Shown here: positions 19,289-28,201 of the stretch, piece by piece
Numbering within the stretch: the stretch's first letter is position 1
How the letters are laid out: every line of letters starts with the position of its first letter
Source of the DNA: Bradyrhizobium oligotrophicum S58
Lineage (GTDB): Bacteria > Pseudomonadota > Alphaproteobacteria > Rhizobiales > Xanthobacteraceae
Direction of reading: 5' to 3'
Length of the DNA: 64,000 nucleotides
Assembly (NCBI RefSeq): GCF_000344805.1
Contig: NC_020453.1
Coordinates: 62,001 to 126,000 of the forward strand
Translations under genes and position numbers: made by a program
The notes under the pieces: model-generated
Seen by the model: only the letters and a program-made list of their open reading frames with translations
Database searches by the model: none
What the model was told of the DNA's origin: nothing

Positions 19289-20095
19289 TCACTGCTTTTT
19301 GTGTGCGCCCAGATCCGCAATCACCGGCCCGTCGCCATTGAGCGGATTGGCCGGATCCCGGCCATAGCGCAGCGTCTCGAAGCGCATCGTGCGCGCGTCC
19401 AGCATCAGCAGCCGGCCGACCAGACTCTCGCCGAAGCCGACGATCTCGCGGATGGCCTCCAGCGCCATCATCGAGCCGAGCATGCCGGCGAGCGCGCCCA
19501 TCACGCCGGCCTCTGCACAAGCCGGCACCGTGCCGGGCGGCGGCGGCTCGGGGAACAGGCAGCGATAGGTCGGATTGAATTCGCCCTTCTCGTTGGTCTC
19601 ATGCGCGCGGATCGTCGTCAGCGACGCATCGAAGGTGCCGAGCGCGCCTGATATCAGCGGCCTCGCGGCCAGGAAGCAGGCATCGGAGACGAGATAGCGG
19701 GTGTCGAAATTGTCGGAGCCATCGAGCACGAGATCATAGCCGCCGATCAGATCGAGCGCGTTGTCGGCATTGAGCCATGTCCGATGCGTAACGACCGAAA
19801 CGTGCGGATTGAGCGCGTTGATGCGCTCGGCCGCGCTGTCGACCTTGGGCCTGCCGATATCAGGCGTCGCGTGGATGATCTGGCGCTGCAGATTCGACAG
19901 CGACACCACGTCATCGTCGACCACGCCGATCGTGCCGACACCGGCGGCGGCGAGATACATCAACACCGGCGCCCCGAGCCCGCCTGCGCCGATCACCAGC
20001 ACCGACGCGCGCTTCAGTGCCGCCTGACCGGGGCCGCCGACATCGCGCAGCACGATGTGGCGGGCATAGCGCTCCAGTTCCTCGTCGCTCAGCAT
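19289..20095 (-). CDS. MoeB/ThiF-family adenylyltransferase (E1-like)
   Basis: 268 residues from ATG 20095 (MLSDEELERYARHIVL). E1-like ATPase: nucleotide loop VIGAGGLGAPVLMYLAAAGVG, VDDDVVSLSNLQRQIIH with the conserved Asp and Arg, DGSDNFDTRYLVSD, and the putative catalytic Cys in PACAEAGVMG. Such enzymes activate the C-terminal Gly of MoaD or ThiS for sulfur transfer in molybdopterin or thiamine synthesis. Oddly the two CxxC zinc motifs of E. coli MoeB are missing: TYRC keeps only one Cys and the C-terminal pair is gone (RDPANPLNG). No moa or thi gene is adjacent, so the partner is unknown. Confidence 0.85.
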   Translation of the reverse strand: MLSDEELERYARHIVLRDVGGPGQAALKRASVLVIGAGGLGAPVLMYLAAAGVGTIGVVDDDVVSLSNLQRQIIHATPDIGRPKVDSAAERINALNPHVSVVTHRTWLNADNALDLIGGYDLVLDGSDNFDTRYLVSDACFLAARPLISGALGTFDASLTTIRAHETNEKGEFNPTYRCLFPEPPPPGTVPACAEAGVMGALAGMLGSMMALEAIREIVGFGESLVGRLLMLDARTMRFETLRYGRDPANPLNGDGPVIADLGAHKKQ

Positions 20096-20233
20096 CGTTA
20101 CAGACGTCCTTCTGCCGCATCGCTGTCGGCCCCTCATGGAGACCGCGTCTCTCCACACTGAACCCTCGCCGGATTGTGACCGACCAAGCAGATGTGCTTA
20201 TTTATGTCAGCGGCAAGAGCATCGGGATTTGTC

Positions 20234-21601
20234 ATGAGACGGCTGGGCACGGCAACCTTCATCTGCGCGATCGCCGCGTGCGCGTCGGCGCAGGCACAGA
20301 CGTCACAAGCGACACAGGGCGTCTTGCCCGGCGCCAAGCCCAAGCCCGTCGCGACCCAGACCGTGCGCCCGGGCGTGCAGGCCCCGGCCGATACCGCCAA
20401 CGCGATGGGACAGGTCGAGCGGCTGACGCTGCAATCCGATCTCGCATGGGTCGGCCAGTACAACGGCGCGATCACCGGTGACGTCAGCGAGCGCATGGTC
20501 AATGCGATCAAGGAATACCAGAAGCTCATAGGCGGCAAGCCGACCGGCGTGCTGAATCCGCAGGAGCGCGCCACGCTCGCCGACACCGCGCGCCGCAAGC
20601 AGGAGGGCGTCGGCTGGAAGCTCGTGACCGAACCGGTCAGCGGCGCACGGCTCGGCATCCCCACCAAGCTGGTGCCGCAACAGACAAGCGACGGCAACGG
20701 CTCGAAATGGACATCGCCGACGGGCACGGTGCAGGTCGTGCTGTCACGCCGCAAGGAGGTTAATCCGACCACCGCGGCGCTGGCCGACCGCGAGAAGAAG
20801 GAGCCCGGCCGCACCGTCGACTACAGCGTGGTGAAGCCCGACTTCTTCGTGCTGTCCGGGCTGCAGAACCTGAAGAAATTCTACATCCGCGGCACCTTTC
20901 GGGGCGACGAGGTGCGCATCCTGACCATCCTCTACGATCAGGCCACCGAGAACACGGTCGAGCCGGTTGTGATCGCGATGTCGAGCGCCTTCACGGCCTT
21001 TCCCGCGGCATTGGCCGCGCAGCCGGCGCCACGGCGCAGCGTCGACTACGGCACCGGAATCATCGTGAGCCAGGACGGCGCCATCATCGGGGATCGCGAG
21101 GTCACCGATGGCTGCGTGGCGATCACCGTTCCCGGCTTCGGTCATGCCGAGCGCGTGGCCGAGGACAAGGAACACGGGCTGGCGCTGCTGCGCATCTATG
21201 GCGCACGCGGCCTGAAGCCGCTGGCGCTCTCGGGCGGCAGTGCGAAATCGTCGGTCGACATCATCGGCATCGCCGATCCGCAGAGCCAGGGCGGCGGTGC
21301 TGCGATCAGCACCGTCAAGGCGCAGCTCGCCGCCGGAGGCCAGGGCGACGCCTCGCTGGCGCCGGCTCCCGGACTCGGCTTCTCCGGCGCTGCGGCGCTC
21401 GACGGCGAGGGCAGGTTCGTCGGCGTCACTCTGCTCAAGCCGGGAGTTCTCGCCGGCTCGGCCTTCGTCCCGTCGTCACAGGTGGTGATGGTCAGCGCCG
21501 AAAACACCCGCGCCTTCCTCGCGGCGAACGGCGTCAAGCCCGACGGCAGCTCGCTCGACGCCAAGACCGCGGCCGTTCGCGTGATCTGCGTGCGCAAGTA
21601 G
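20234..21601 (+). CDS. Secreted peptidoglycan-binding-like protein with inactive trypsin-like protease domain
   Basis: 455 residues from ATG 20234; signal peptide MRRLGTATFICAIAACASAQ. Residues about 60-115 resemble a peptidoglycan-binding helix set (RLTLQSDLAWVGQYNGAITG, MVNAIKEYQK, GVLNPQERATL). The C-terminal half (from about 275) follows the HtrA/DegP-like fold: YGTGIIVSQDGAIIGDREV, HGLALLRI and GLGFSGAAALDGEG. Against DegP the His aligns with Glu289 and the Asp with Gly315, while Ser384 stays. So it is probably not a protease; binding or scaffold function is inferred. A start at 20192 is possible but spoils the signal peptide. Divergent from the MoeB-like gene. Confidence 0.75.
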   Translation: MRRLGTATFICAIAACASAQAQTSQATQGVLPGAKPKPVATQTVRPGVQAPADTANAMGQVERLTLQSDLAWVGQYNGAITGDVSERMVNAIKEYQKLIGGKPTGVLNPQERATLADTARRKQEGVGWKLVTEPVSGARLGIPTKLVPQQTSDGNGSKWTSPTGTVQVVLSRRKEVNPTTAALADREKKEPGRTVDYSVVKPDFFVLSGLQNLKKFYIRGTFRGDEVRILTILYDQATENTVEPVVIAMSSAFTAFPAALAAQPAPRRSVDYGTGIIVSQDGAIIGDREVTDGCVAITVPGFGHAERVAEDKEHGLALLRIYGARGLKPLALSGGSAKSSVDIIGIADPQSQGGGAAISTVKAQLAAGGQGDASLAPAPGLGFSGAAALDGEGRFVGVTLLKPGVLAGSAFVPSSQVVMVSAENTRAFLAANGVKPDGSSLDAKTAAVRVICVRK

Positions 21602-22057
21602 CGCGCGACGCCGACGATCTCTGCCAAATGCCGGAACGTTGCGCACGTTGCGGCGCGGCGACCGTTTACGCAAAATTAAGCATGTCATTTTACAAAAAAT
21701 TAAGGGCCCGACGACGGCCGGCGAGGATCTGACGTGCAGCATCGCGACTGCATGGGATGATGCTCGACGATGCCGAGCGCTCGCCCGCGGCTCGCTGCCG
21801 CTCAACTTCCTAGCACCTTGCTATCAACTCGGAACGGCTCCCGCCGTAGTCAACCGGTCTGTGCAAGCACAGGCCGAGCGTGGGATAGTTCGAACAGTTT
21901 CTGTCGGCGTGCTGATTCGGACCACCGCGATCCCTCTTCGTTAGTTGGATCGGGCCGGGACTGTCCTGAGCGAGAATAGCTCTGCACCGCGTAATCGCGA
22001 TGCACTCAGCTTTGGCGTTCTCATAAGTTCCGTCAACATCCGAAGGACTGTCTCCCG
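21602..22057. promoter_or_regulatory. Upstream region of first ParA-like gene
   Basis: 456 bases without a supportable gene. An A/T-rich patch at about 21665-21706 has two copies of AAAATTAAG. A palindromic octamer GTTCGAAC at 21898-21905 recurs inside a larger palindrome before the second ParA-like gene. Promoter or binding site is possible; nothing is proven. Confidence 0.35.
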
Positions 22058-22861
22058 ATGTACACGATCGTTTTGGCCACGCAGAAGGGCGGCAGCGGCA
22101 AGAGCACGCTGGCTATTGGTCTGGCCGTGGCGGCCCAGCAGGCCGGCCACAAGGTGCGCGTGATCGAGACCGACCGTCAGGGTACGCTGTCAAAATGGCA
22201 GGCGCGCCGCACGACCGGCGAGCCGATCGTCGAAGCCATCTATGACGCGAAGATGATCGAGCCGCGACTCGAAGCGCTGGCCATCGATGGCGTGACCGTC
22301 TGCGTGATCGACACCGGGAGCGGCATCACGGCATCCACCACCGCCGCGATCCGTTATTGCGACCTTTGCCTGATCCCGGCGCGTCCGAGCGTTGCCGACA
22401 TCGAGGCCACGGCGCCGACGCTGAGCGTCATCAAAGCCTGGCGCAAGCCATTCGCATTCGTGCTCAATCAGGCGCCGATCCGTGGCGGCCACCGCATCAC
22501 CGATGCGACCACCGCGCTCGACAGCGATGCGCCGCGCGACATCGCTGAGGTGCTGGCGCAGCCCTTCATCATGATGCGCAACGACCACCAGGACGCGCTC
22601 GCCGCCGGCCTCGGCGTCTGCGAGTTCGATACCGACGGCAAGTCCGCGCAGGAGATCCGCAGCCTGTGGCGCTGGACCGCCGGCAAGCTCGCCGGTGACC
22701 ACGTCATGCACGAGGCCGGCGAACTCAAGGAAGCCGGCGAGCACGCCGAGGTCGAATTCCCGATCATGCTGACGCCATCAGCCGAAGACGCCAAGCTGCC
22801 GACGACCCGAGCCTATCCGACCTGGGCCGACAACGGCATCAACTGGAAGGCGGGGTTGTAG
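22058..22861 (+). CDS. Orphan ParA/MinD-family ATPase, first of two tandem copies
   Basis: 267 residues. Deviant Walker A QKGGSGKSTLAIGLAVAAQQ with the signature Lys, switch I region ETDRQGTLSKW, Walker B VCVIDTGSG, and FVLNQAPIRGG near the base-binding site. These ATPases dimerise on ATP and often bind DNA nonspecifically to position plasmids, chromosomes or protein clusters. No ParB gene or helix-turn-helix is present, and the protein is small, so it is the orphan type. The second copy 358 bases downstream is strongly similar, even in DNA around the Walker A. Residue DRQG replaces the usual DPQG of the family. The C-terminal tail of about 40 residues differs from copy two. Cargo unknown. 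Confidence 0.85.
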   Translation: MYTIVLATQKGGSGKSTLAIGLAVAAQQAGHKVRVIETDRQGTLSKWQARRTTGEPIVEAIYDAKMIEPRLEALAIDGVTVCVIDTGSGITASTTAAIRYCDLCLIPARPSVADIEATAPTLSVIKAWRKPFAFVLNQAPIRGGHRITDATTALDSDAPRDIAEVLAQPFIMMRNDHQDALAAGLGVCEFDTDGKSAQEIRSLWRWTAGKLAGDHVMHEAGELKEAGEHAEVEFPIMLTPSAEDAKLPTTRAYPTWADNGINWKAGL

Positions 22862-23219
22862 CCGCTGCCTGCTCGGCCGCCGGCGCGCTCGGAGCTCACG
22901 CAAATCATTCGCTGCCGAACGGCTGCTCGCCAAGCGAGTGGCCGTTTGCGTTAGGCGTGTGCGTCGGCGAACGCCATGCGTCGATATGACCAATTCGGCA
23001 CAACTATCAGCTTTGCTGCGCTACGCCCGCTATCCGACATTTACAATCGTCGCACGAATGTCATAGTCGCTCGTGGACGTAAAAGCTTGCGATTCGAGCG
23101 ACGGCGCTCGATTCGATCCGCTCACAGGCGGCCGATCGGCAGCAATTCCGCCGACCGTTCGAACGGTGCTCCCGTTGCGGTGGTCTGCAGTCGGCTTTTG
23201 CGGACGAGCAAGGGGTCGC
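22862..23219. promoter_or_regulatory. Spacer between the two ParA-like genes, with a 14-base palindrome
   Basis: 358 bases with no gene I can support. ACCGTTCGAACGGT (23154-23167) is a perfect palindrome 53 bases before the second ParA-like start and contains the GTTCGAAC found upstream of the first. It could be an operator or a parS-like site. Confidence 0.4.
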
Positions 23220-23969
23220 ATGATACGCACGATCGTATTGGCCACGCAGAAGGGCGGCAGCGGCAAGAGTACGCTGGCGATGAGCCTCGCGGTTGCCGCG
23301 CAGCAGGCCGGCGAGACGGTGCGCGTGATCGAGACCGATCCGCAGGGCACGCTGTCCTATTGGCAGAGCCGGCGCGGACTGGCCGAGCCCCTCGTCGAAC
23401 CGATCCATCAGCCCTCGGATCTCGGCCGCCGCCTGGATGCTCTCGCCCGCGGCGGCGTCACGCTTGCCGTCATCGACACATCGAGCGGCATCAACGCGCT
23501 GATGCGCGCCGCGATCGATCAGGCCGATCTGTGCCTCGTGCCGGCGCGTCCGTGCGTTGCGGACATCGTTGCTGCTGCGCCCACGGTGAAGATCATCCGC
23601 AGCAGCGGCCGCCGCTTCGCCTTCGTGCTCAACCAGGCGCCGCATCGGGGGCAGCGCGCGAGCGAGGCGGCGAATGCGCTGAGCCAGGGCGATCGCGATC
23701 TCGCCGACATCATCGCCAAGCCGCTGATCACCCTGCGCAACGATCATCAGGATGCCCTCGCCGCGGGATTGGGCGTCACGGAATTCAATGATGACGGCAA
23801 ATCGGCCGAGGAGATCCGGCTGCTTTGGCAATGGATCGAACAGCGGCTGGCCCAAGGCGACACATGCCATGCACTGCGCACGGCAGGAGCCGAGGCGCAT
23901 TCCCAGATGACCAACGCCGGCGCGCCGCCGCTGAACGAGATGAGTCTCTCCTGGGACGCCTGCCTGTAG
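23220..23969 (+). CDS. Orphan ParA/MinD-family ATPase, second tandem copy
   Basis: 249 residues from ATG 23220 (MIRTIVLATQKGGSGKSTLA), preceded by GAGCAAGGGG; a longer frame to 23073 is not protein-like. Walker A KGGSGKST, ETDPQGTLSYW, Walker B LAVIDTSSG and FVLNQAPHRGQ match copy one block by block (about half of residues identical by eye), and NDHQDALAAGLGVTEFNDDGKSA is nearly identical to NDHQDALAAGLGVCEFDTDGKSA of copy one. The C-terminal 35 residues diverge. The pair arose by tandem duplication and may form heterodimers or serve two cargos; this is inference. No ParB or partition site of known type. Confidence 0.85.
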   Translation: MIRTIVLATQKGGSGKSTLAMSLAVAAQQAGETVRVIETDPQGTLSYWQSRRGLAEPLVEPIHQPSDLGRRLDALARGGVTLAVIDTSSGINALMRAAIDQADLCLVPARPCVADIVAAAPTVKIIRSSGRRFAFVLNQAPHRGQRASEAANALSQGDRDLADIIAKPLITLRNDHQDALAAGLGVTEFNDDGKSAEEIRLLWQWIEQRLAQGDTCHALRTAGAEAHSQMTNAGAPPLNEMSLSWDACL

Positions 23970-24060
23970 CGCGATCGGCGTCACCGCGGGCGCAAAAATC
24001 GAGCACCGATTCTGTTTGCCGGATCGCGCGGCCGCGCGAGGCCACTCATGACCTGCAAGC

Positions 24061-24543
24061 CTACCGCGGCCCGGCCTCCCGCACCTCCAGCCGCTTGATG
24101 CGCGCGTCGGCGCGGCGCAGGCGCCGGCATAGCTCGCGATTGATGTTCTGCAGCACGATCACATAGGCGTGGATGTCCGCCTTGTAGAAGGCATACAGCT
24201 TCTGCGCGGTCAGCTCGTACAGCAGGGTCGGCGTCTGCGCGACCACCGTGGCCGATCGGTTCTGCATGTCGAGCAAGGTCATCTCGCCGAAGAAATCTCC
24301 GGACTCGAGACCAGACATATGGATCGCGGCCCCGGTCTCCAGGCGCTCGCTGACCTCCAGCGTGCCGCTGTGCACGACGAACATCGAGCGGCCCGACTCG
24401 CCTTCCGCGACGACAATGGCGCCGCTGTCGAAGTGGCGCTCGACCAGCATCGAGATCAGCAGATCGAGGCTCGCGTCCGACAAGCCGCCGAAGAACGGCG
24501 TGGCGAGCAGGAATGCTTTCAGATCGGGCGAGCTGACAGCCAT
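24061..24543 (-). CDS. Stand-alone cyclic nucleotide-binding domain protein
   Basis: 160 residues from ATG 24543 (MAVSSPDLKAFLLATPFF). A CRP-like sensor fold: GGLSDASLDLLISMLVERHF, GESGRSMFVVHSGTLEV, and the phosphate-binding cassette GDFFGEMTLLDMQNRSATVVA with the Arg that holds the cyclic phosphate. There is no helix-turn-helix; a basic C-terminal helix (NINRELCRRLRRADARIKRLEV) follows, perhaps a coiled coil for dimerisation or partner binding. It likely transmits cAMP or cGMP signals through a protein partner, not DNA. It is 76 bases from mutM on the same strand but appears unrelated. Confidence 0.85.
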   Translation of the reverse strand: MAVSSPDLKAFLLATPFFGGLSDASLDLLISMLVERHFDSGAIVVAEGESGRSMFVVHSGTLEVSERLETGAAIHMSGLESGDFFGEMTLLDMQNRSATVVAQTPTLLYELTAQKLYAFYKADIHAYVIVLQNINRELCRRLRRADARIKRLEVREAGPR

Positions 24544-24619
24544 GGCGGCAGTATACGCCCACCCCCGTCCGTCACAAGCAGACCGGGCGGCCGGCCGGAC
24601 CGGCTCGTCGGCCACTCCA

Positions 24620-25501
24620 TCACTTCTGGCACTTCGGACACCAGAAGGTCGACCGCCCGTTCTGCACGAAGCGCTTCACCACGCCCTCGCAGCCATCCGT
24701 CCGGCACGGCTCGCCCTCGCGGTCATAGACCTGAAACGAATGCTGAAAATAGCCGAGTTCGCCTGATGTCTGGCGGTGATCGCGCAACGACGAGCCGCCG
24801 GCGCGGATGGCCTCGTTGAGCACGGTGTGGATCGCCTCCACCAGCCGCCTGGCATGATCCGTGGGCTCACCCTTTTTGGTCGCCAGCGTCGCGGCCAGAC
24901 GTCGCGGCGACAGATGCGCGCGGAACAGCGCCTCGCAGACATAGATGTTGCCGAGGCCGGCGACGACGCGCTGGTCGAGCAGCGCCGCCTTCAGGCTGGT
25001 CTTCTTGTTGGCGCAGGCGCGCGCCAGCATCCCTGCATCGAATTCATTGCCGAGCGGCTCGGGTCCGAGGCCCCTGAGATGCGGCTCGGCCTCGATGTCG
25101 CCGCGCGCGATGATCTTCATGAAGCCGAAGCGGCGCGGATCGTTGAACACGATGTCGGCGCCGGACGACATGTGAAACACGACATGGTCGTGCACGCTGT
25201 CCTTGCCGCGCGGGTAGTGAAACTCGCCTGGCGTCTCCTCGTGCTCAGGCTTGATCACCCGGAACGAGCCTGACATGCCCAGATGCATCAGCAGCACGTC
25301 GCCGGAGCCGAGATCGGCCAGCAGATATTTCGCGCGCCGACCGAGCCCGGTGACGGTCTGGCCCTGCAGGCGCTTCGCAAAATCGGGCTGGAACGGAAAC
25401 CTCAAATCGCCGCGCCGAGTCTCGGCGATGACGATCTTGGCCCCCTCCATGACCGGCTGCAACCCGCGCCGGACGGTCTCGACTTCGGGCAGCTCAGGCA
25501 T
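24620..25501 (-). CDS. mutM: Formamidopyrimidine-DNA glycosylase
   Basis: Fpg/MutM removes 8-oxoguanine and ring-opened purines and cuts the abasic strand. 293 residues. N-terminal [13 protein letters not shown] gives the catalytic Pro2 and Glu3; the conserved Lys is in GRRAKYLL; H2TH region [19 protein letters not shown]; zinc finger at the C-terminus with CRTDGC and CPKCQ (four Cys). Length is slightly above E. coli Fpg (269) owing to an insert around 85-105. It is divergent from ubiE with 106 bases between starts. Confidence 0.97.
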   Translation of the reverse strand: MPELPEVETVRRGLQPVMEGAKIVIAETRRGDLRFPFQPDFAKRLQGQTVTGLGRRAKYLLADLGSGDVLLMHLGMSGSFRVIKPEHEETPGEFHYPRGKDSVHDHVVFHMSSGADIVFNDPRRFGFMKIIARGDIEAEPHLRGLGPEPLGNEFDAGMLARACANKKTSLKAALLDQRVVAGLGNIYVCEALFRAHLSPRRLAATLATKKGEPTDHARRLVEAIHTVLNEAIRAGGSSLRDHRQTSGELGYFQHSFQVYDREGEPCRTDGCEGVVKRFVQNGRSTFWCPKCQK

Positions 25502-25607
25502 GCCTGTTCATTTCACCTTTTGCGTCCTGCGACCATTCACCTTGTCCGGCTGACGTGATAGCGCCTTGGCCGCACCGGCGCTATGGTGCCGTATCGGAGT
25601 AAGGGTG

Positions 25608-26369
25608 ATGGATCAGCCGGACCAAACCACTCATTTCGGCTTCAGAGATGTGCCTCTGGGCGAAAAGCAGACGCTGGTGAACGACGTGTTTCACAGCGTG
25701 GCCTCGCGCTACGACCTGATGAACGACCTGATGTCCGGCGGACTGCACCGCGTCTGGAAGGACATCATGATCAACACGCTGAACCCGCCGAAGAGCGATG
25801 CGCCGTTCGCGCTGCTCGACGTCGCGGGCGGCACCGGCGACATCTCCTTCCGCGCCGCGAAGAGGGCCGGCTCAGGCTTTCACGCGACCGTCTGCGACAT
25901 CAATGGCGACATGCTCGAGGTCGGCCGCCAGCGCGCGCTGAAGCAATATCTCGATGACAAGGTCTCGTTCGTCGAGGGCAATGCCGAAAAGCTCGCCTTC
26001 CCCGACCGCTCGTTCGACGCCTACACCATCGCGTTCGGCATCCGCAACGTGCCGCAGATCGAGCTCGCGCTCGCCGAGGCGCACCGCGTGCTCAAGCATG
26101 GCGGCCGGTTTCTGTGCCTGGAGTTCTCCACCGTCGAGATGCCCGGGCTCGACAAGCTCTACGACCTGTTCTCCTTCAACGTGATCCCGCAGCTCGGCCG
26201 CGCCGTCACCGGCGACGCCGAGTCCTACCGCTATCTCGTCGAATCGATCCGCCAGTTTCCGCGGCCCAGCGCCTACGCCGAGATGATTTCGGCCGCCGGC
26301 TTCTCCCGCGTGTCCTGGCAGACCCTCTCCGGCGGCATCGTCGCGCTTCATTCCGGCTGGCGTTTGTGA
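25608..26369 (+). CDS. ubiE: Ubiquinone/menaquinone biosynthesis C-methyltransferase
   Basis: SAM-dependent C-methylation of 2-methoxy-6-polyprenyl-benzoquinol in ubiquinone synthesis. 253 residues from ATG 25608 ([15 protein letters not shown]). Motif [37 protein letters not shown] is the UbiE family signature at the N-terminus, and [22 protein letters not shown] and the C-terminal [11 protein letters not shown] are further signatures. The start is supported by GGAGTAAGGG upstream. It overlaps ubiB by four bases (GTGA), so the two quinone genes are coupled. Confidence 0.96.
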   Translation: MDQPDQTTHFGFRDVPLGEKQTLVNDVFHSVASRYDLMNDLMSGGLHRVWKDIMINTLNPPKSDAPFALLDVAGGTGDISFRAAKRAGSGFHATVCDINGDMLEVGRQRALKQYLDDKVSFVEGNAEKLAFPDRSFDAYTIAFGIRNVPQIELALAEAHRVLKHGGRFLCLEFSTVEMPGLDKLYDLFSFNVIPQLGRAVTGDAESYRYLVESIRQFPRPSAYAEMISAAGFSRVSWQTLSGGIVALHSGWRL

Positions 26370-27940
26370 TCTCTGCACTCACTCATATTACGCGGCTCGC
26401 CCGGGCCGCCTTCGTGTTCGCGCGCGAGGGCGTGTTCGGCGCCGTCGATCCGAGCCTGGCGCCACCGCCGGGCCAACTCGCGCTAAAGTTGGCGCGACTG
26501 GTCGAACGTCCCGGCGCCAAGTCCGGACCCAGATTATCGCGCGCACTGGAACGGATGGGACCGGCCTATCTCAAGCTCGGCCAGTTCCTGGCGACCCGGC
26601 CGGACGTCGTCGGCGTCATCATGGCGCGCGATCTCGAATCCCTGCAGGACCGGCTGCCGCCGTTCCCGCAGGCCGAGGCCGAAGCGGTCATCGCGACCGC
26701 GCTCGAACGTCCGATCAGCCAGCTGTTCACGCACCTCGGACCGCCGGTCGCCGCCGCCTCGATCGCACAGGTGCATCGCGGCGAGGTCGAGCGCGACGGC
26801 ATCCGTACGGCCGTCGCAGTCAAGGTGCTCCGGCCGAACGTCGCCGCGCGCTTCCGTCGTGACCTCTCCGATTTCTTCTTCGTCGCCGAGAATGCCGAGG
26901 CGCATTCGTCGGAGGCGCGTCGCTTGCGCCTGGTCGAGGTCATCAACACGATGTCGCGCTCGGTCGCGATGGAGATGGACCTCCGGCTGGAGGCCGCGGC
27001 GCTCTCCGAGATGGCGGAGAACATCAAGGACGACCCGGACTTCCGCGTCCCCACGGTGGACTGGGATCGCACCGCCAACACCGTGCTGACGATGGAGTGG
27101 ATCGACGGCATCGCGCTGAACGACCACGCCCGGCTCGCCGAGGCCAATGTCGATCTGCCCGAGGTCGGCCGCAAGGTGATCCAGAGCTTCCTGCGCCACG
27201 CTTTGCGCGACGGCTTCTTCCACGCCGACATGCATCCGGGCAATCTGTTCCTGGACAAGCAGGGACGGCTGGTTGCGGTCGATTTCGGCATCATGGGCCG
27301 GCTCGGCATGAAGGAGCGGCGCTTCCTGGCCGAGATCCTGCTCGGCTTCATCACCCGCGATTATCGCCGCGTCGCCGAAGTGCATTTCGAGGCCGGCTAC
27401 GTGCCGCCGCATCATTCGGTGGAGAATTTCGCGCAAGCCATCCGCGCCATAGGCGAGCCGATCCACAACCGCACGGCCGAAGAAATCTCCATGGCCAAGC
27501 TGCTGACCCTGCTGCTCGAGGTCACCGGCCTGTTCGACATGCGCACCCGGCCCGAGCTGATCCTGCTGCAGAAGACCATGGTGGTGGTCGAAGGCGTCGC
27601 GCGCGGCTTCGACCCCAAGCTCGACATCTGGAAGGTCGCCGACCCCGTGGTGCGCGAATGGATCGAGCGCAATCTCGGGCCGATCGGCCGGATCGAGGGT
27701 GCCGTCACCGGCATCGGCGAGCTGGCCCGGCTGACCGCGACCCTGCCGCTGCTCGCCGCCCGCGCGGCCGCCGTGCTCGAGCACATGGAGACCATGACCC
27801 GCGACGGCCTCCGTCTGTCACCCGAAACCATTGCCGCCATGGGCCGCACCGAAGGCAAAAAGAGCCGCTGGCGCGCCATCGCCCTCTGGGTGATCGCGCT
27901 GACGTTCATCGGGATCCTGTTTGCGGTGCTCAGGCTGTGA
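26366..27940 (+). CDS. ubiB: Ubiquinone biosynthesis kinase-like ATPase UbiB
   Basis: UbiB is an atypical membrane kinase-like ATPase needed for coenzyme Q assembly. The GTG at 26366 overlaps the ubiE TGA and gives about 524 residues; the frame stays open further upstream but there it is only the shadow of ubiE. Hallmarks: the KxGQ motif in [18 protein letters not shown], Ala-rich nucleotide loop [28 protein letters not shown] (catalytic loop) and [12 protein letters not shown] (DFG). A C-terminal hydrophobic helix ([20 protein letters not shown]) anchors it to the inner membrane. Confidence 0.96.
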   Translation: MISALTHITRLARAAFVFAREGVFGAVDPSLAPPPGQLALKLARLVERPGAKSGPRLSRALERMGPAYLKLGQFLATRPDVVGVIMARDLESLQDRLPPFPQAEAEAVIATALERPISQLFTHLGPPVAAASIAQVHRGEVERDGIRTAVAVKVLRPNVAARFRRDLSDFFFVAENAEAHSSEARRLRLVEVINTMSRSVAMEMDLRLEAAALSEMAENIKDDPDFRVPTVDWDRTANTVLTMEWIDGIALNDHARLAEANVDLPEVGRKVIQSFLRHALRDGFFHADMHPGNLFLDKQGRLVAVDFGIMGRLGMKERRFLAEILLGFITRDYRRVAEVHFEAGYVPPHHSVENFAQAIRAIGEPIHNRTAEEISMAKLLTLLLEVTGLFDMRTRPELILLQKTMVVVEGVARGFDPKLDIWKVADPVVREWIERNLGPIGRIEGAVTGIGELARLTATLPLLAARAAAVLEHMETMTRDGLRLSPETIAAMGRTEGKKSRWRAIALWVIALTFIGILFAVLRL

Positions 27941-27981
27941 CGTAGCAGCCATCAACAAGCAGCGCCGCCACAGCCCCGGCT

Positions 27982-28080
27982 GTCATCGCCCGGCTTGACC
28001 GGGCGATCCAGTACGCCGCGGCCGTTGTGGACGAATCGATGGGCCTCGGCGGACTGGATGCCCGCCTTCGCGGGCATGAC
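27982..28080. repeat. About 100-bp composite palindromic repeat (copy 1)
   Basis: Outer arms GTCAT (27982-27986) and ATGAC (28076-28080). Within are two stem-loops, CGCCCGGCTTGACCGGGCG and GCCCGCCTTCGCGGGC, and inner arms CCAGT/ACTGG. The same plan and much of the sequence recur at 36268-36368. It sits between ubiB and coaBC. Known in rhizobia as intergenic palindromic elements; here no coding function. Confidence 0.8.
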
Positions 28081-28201
28081 GGCGGTAGTTGCAGCAACAT
28101 CGGCGGGCAGGCGGCGTCTGGTCTGCGGGCGGTAGAGTGATTGCACTGCATTCATTTTGTGCTAGCATTGCCTTCACAACGACAATGCCGGGGAGGCGGT
28201 C

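Noticed and set aside
22058..23969. Plasmid partition locus
   Set aside because: No ParB, no repeated partition sites and no replication gene; flanking genes are chromosomal.
26114..26365. Long N-terminal extension of UbiB
   Set aside because: It overlaps ubiE in another frame and reads as Arg-rich noise; the GTG at 26366 with the ATGA-like overlap is a better start.
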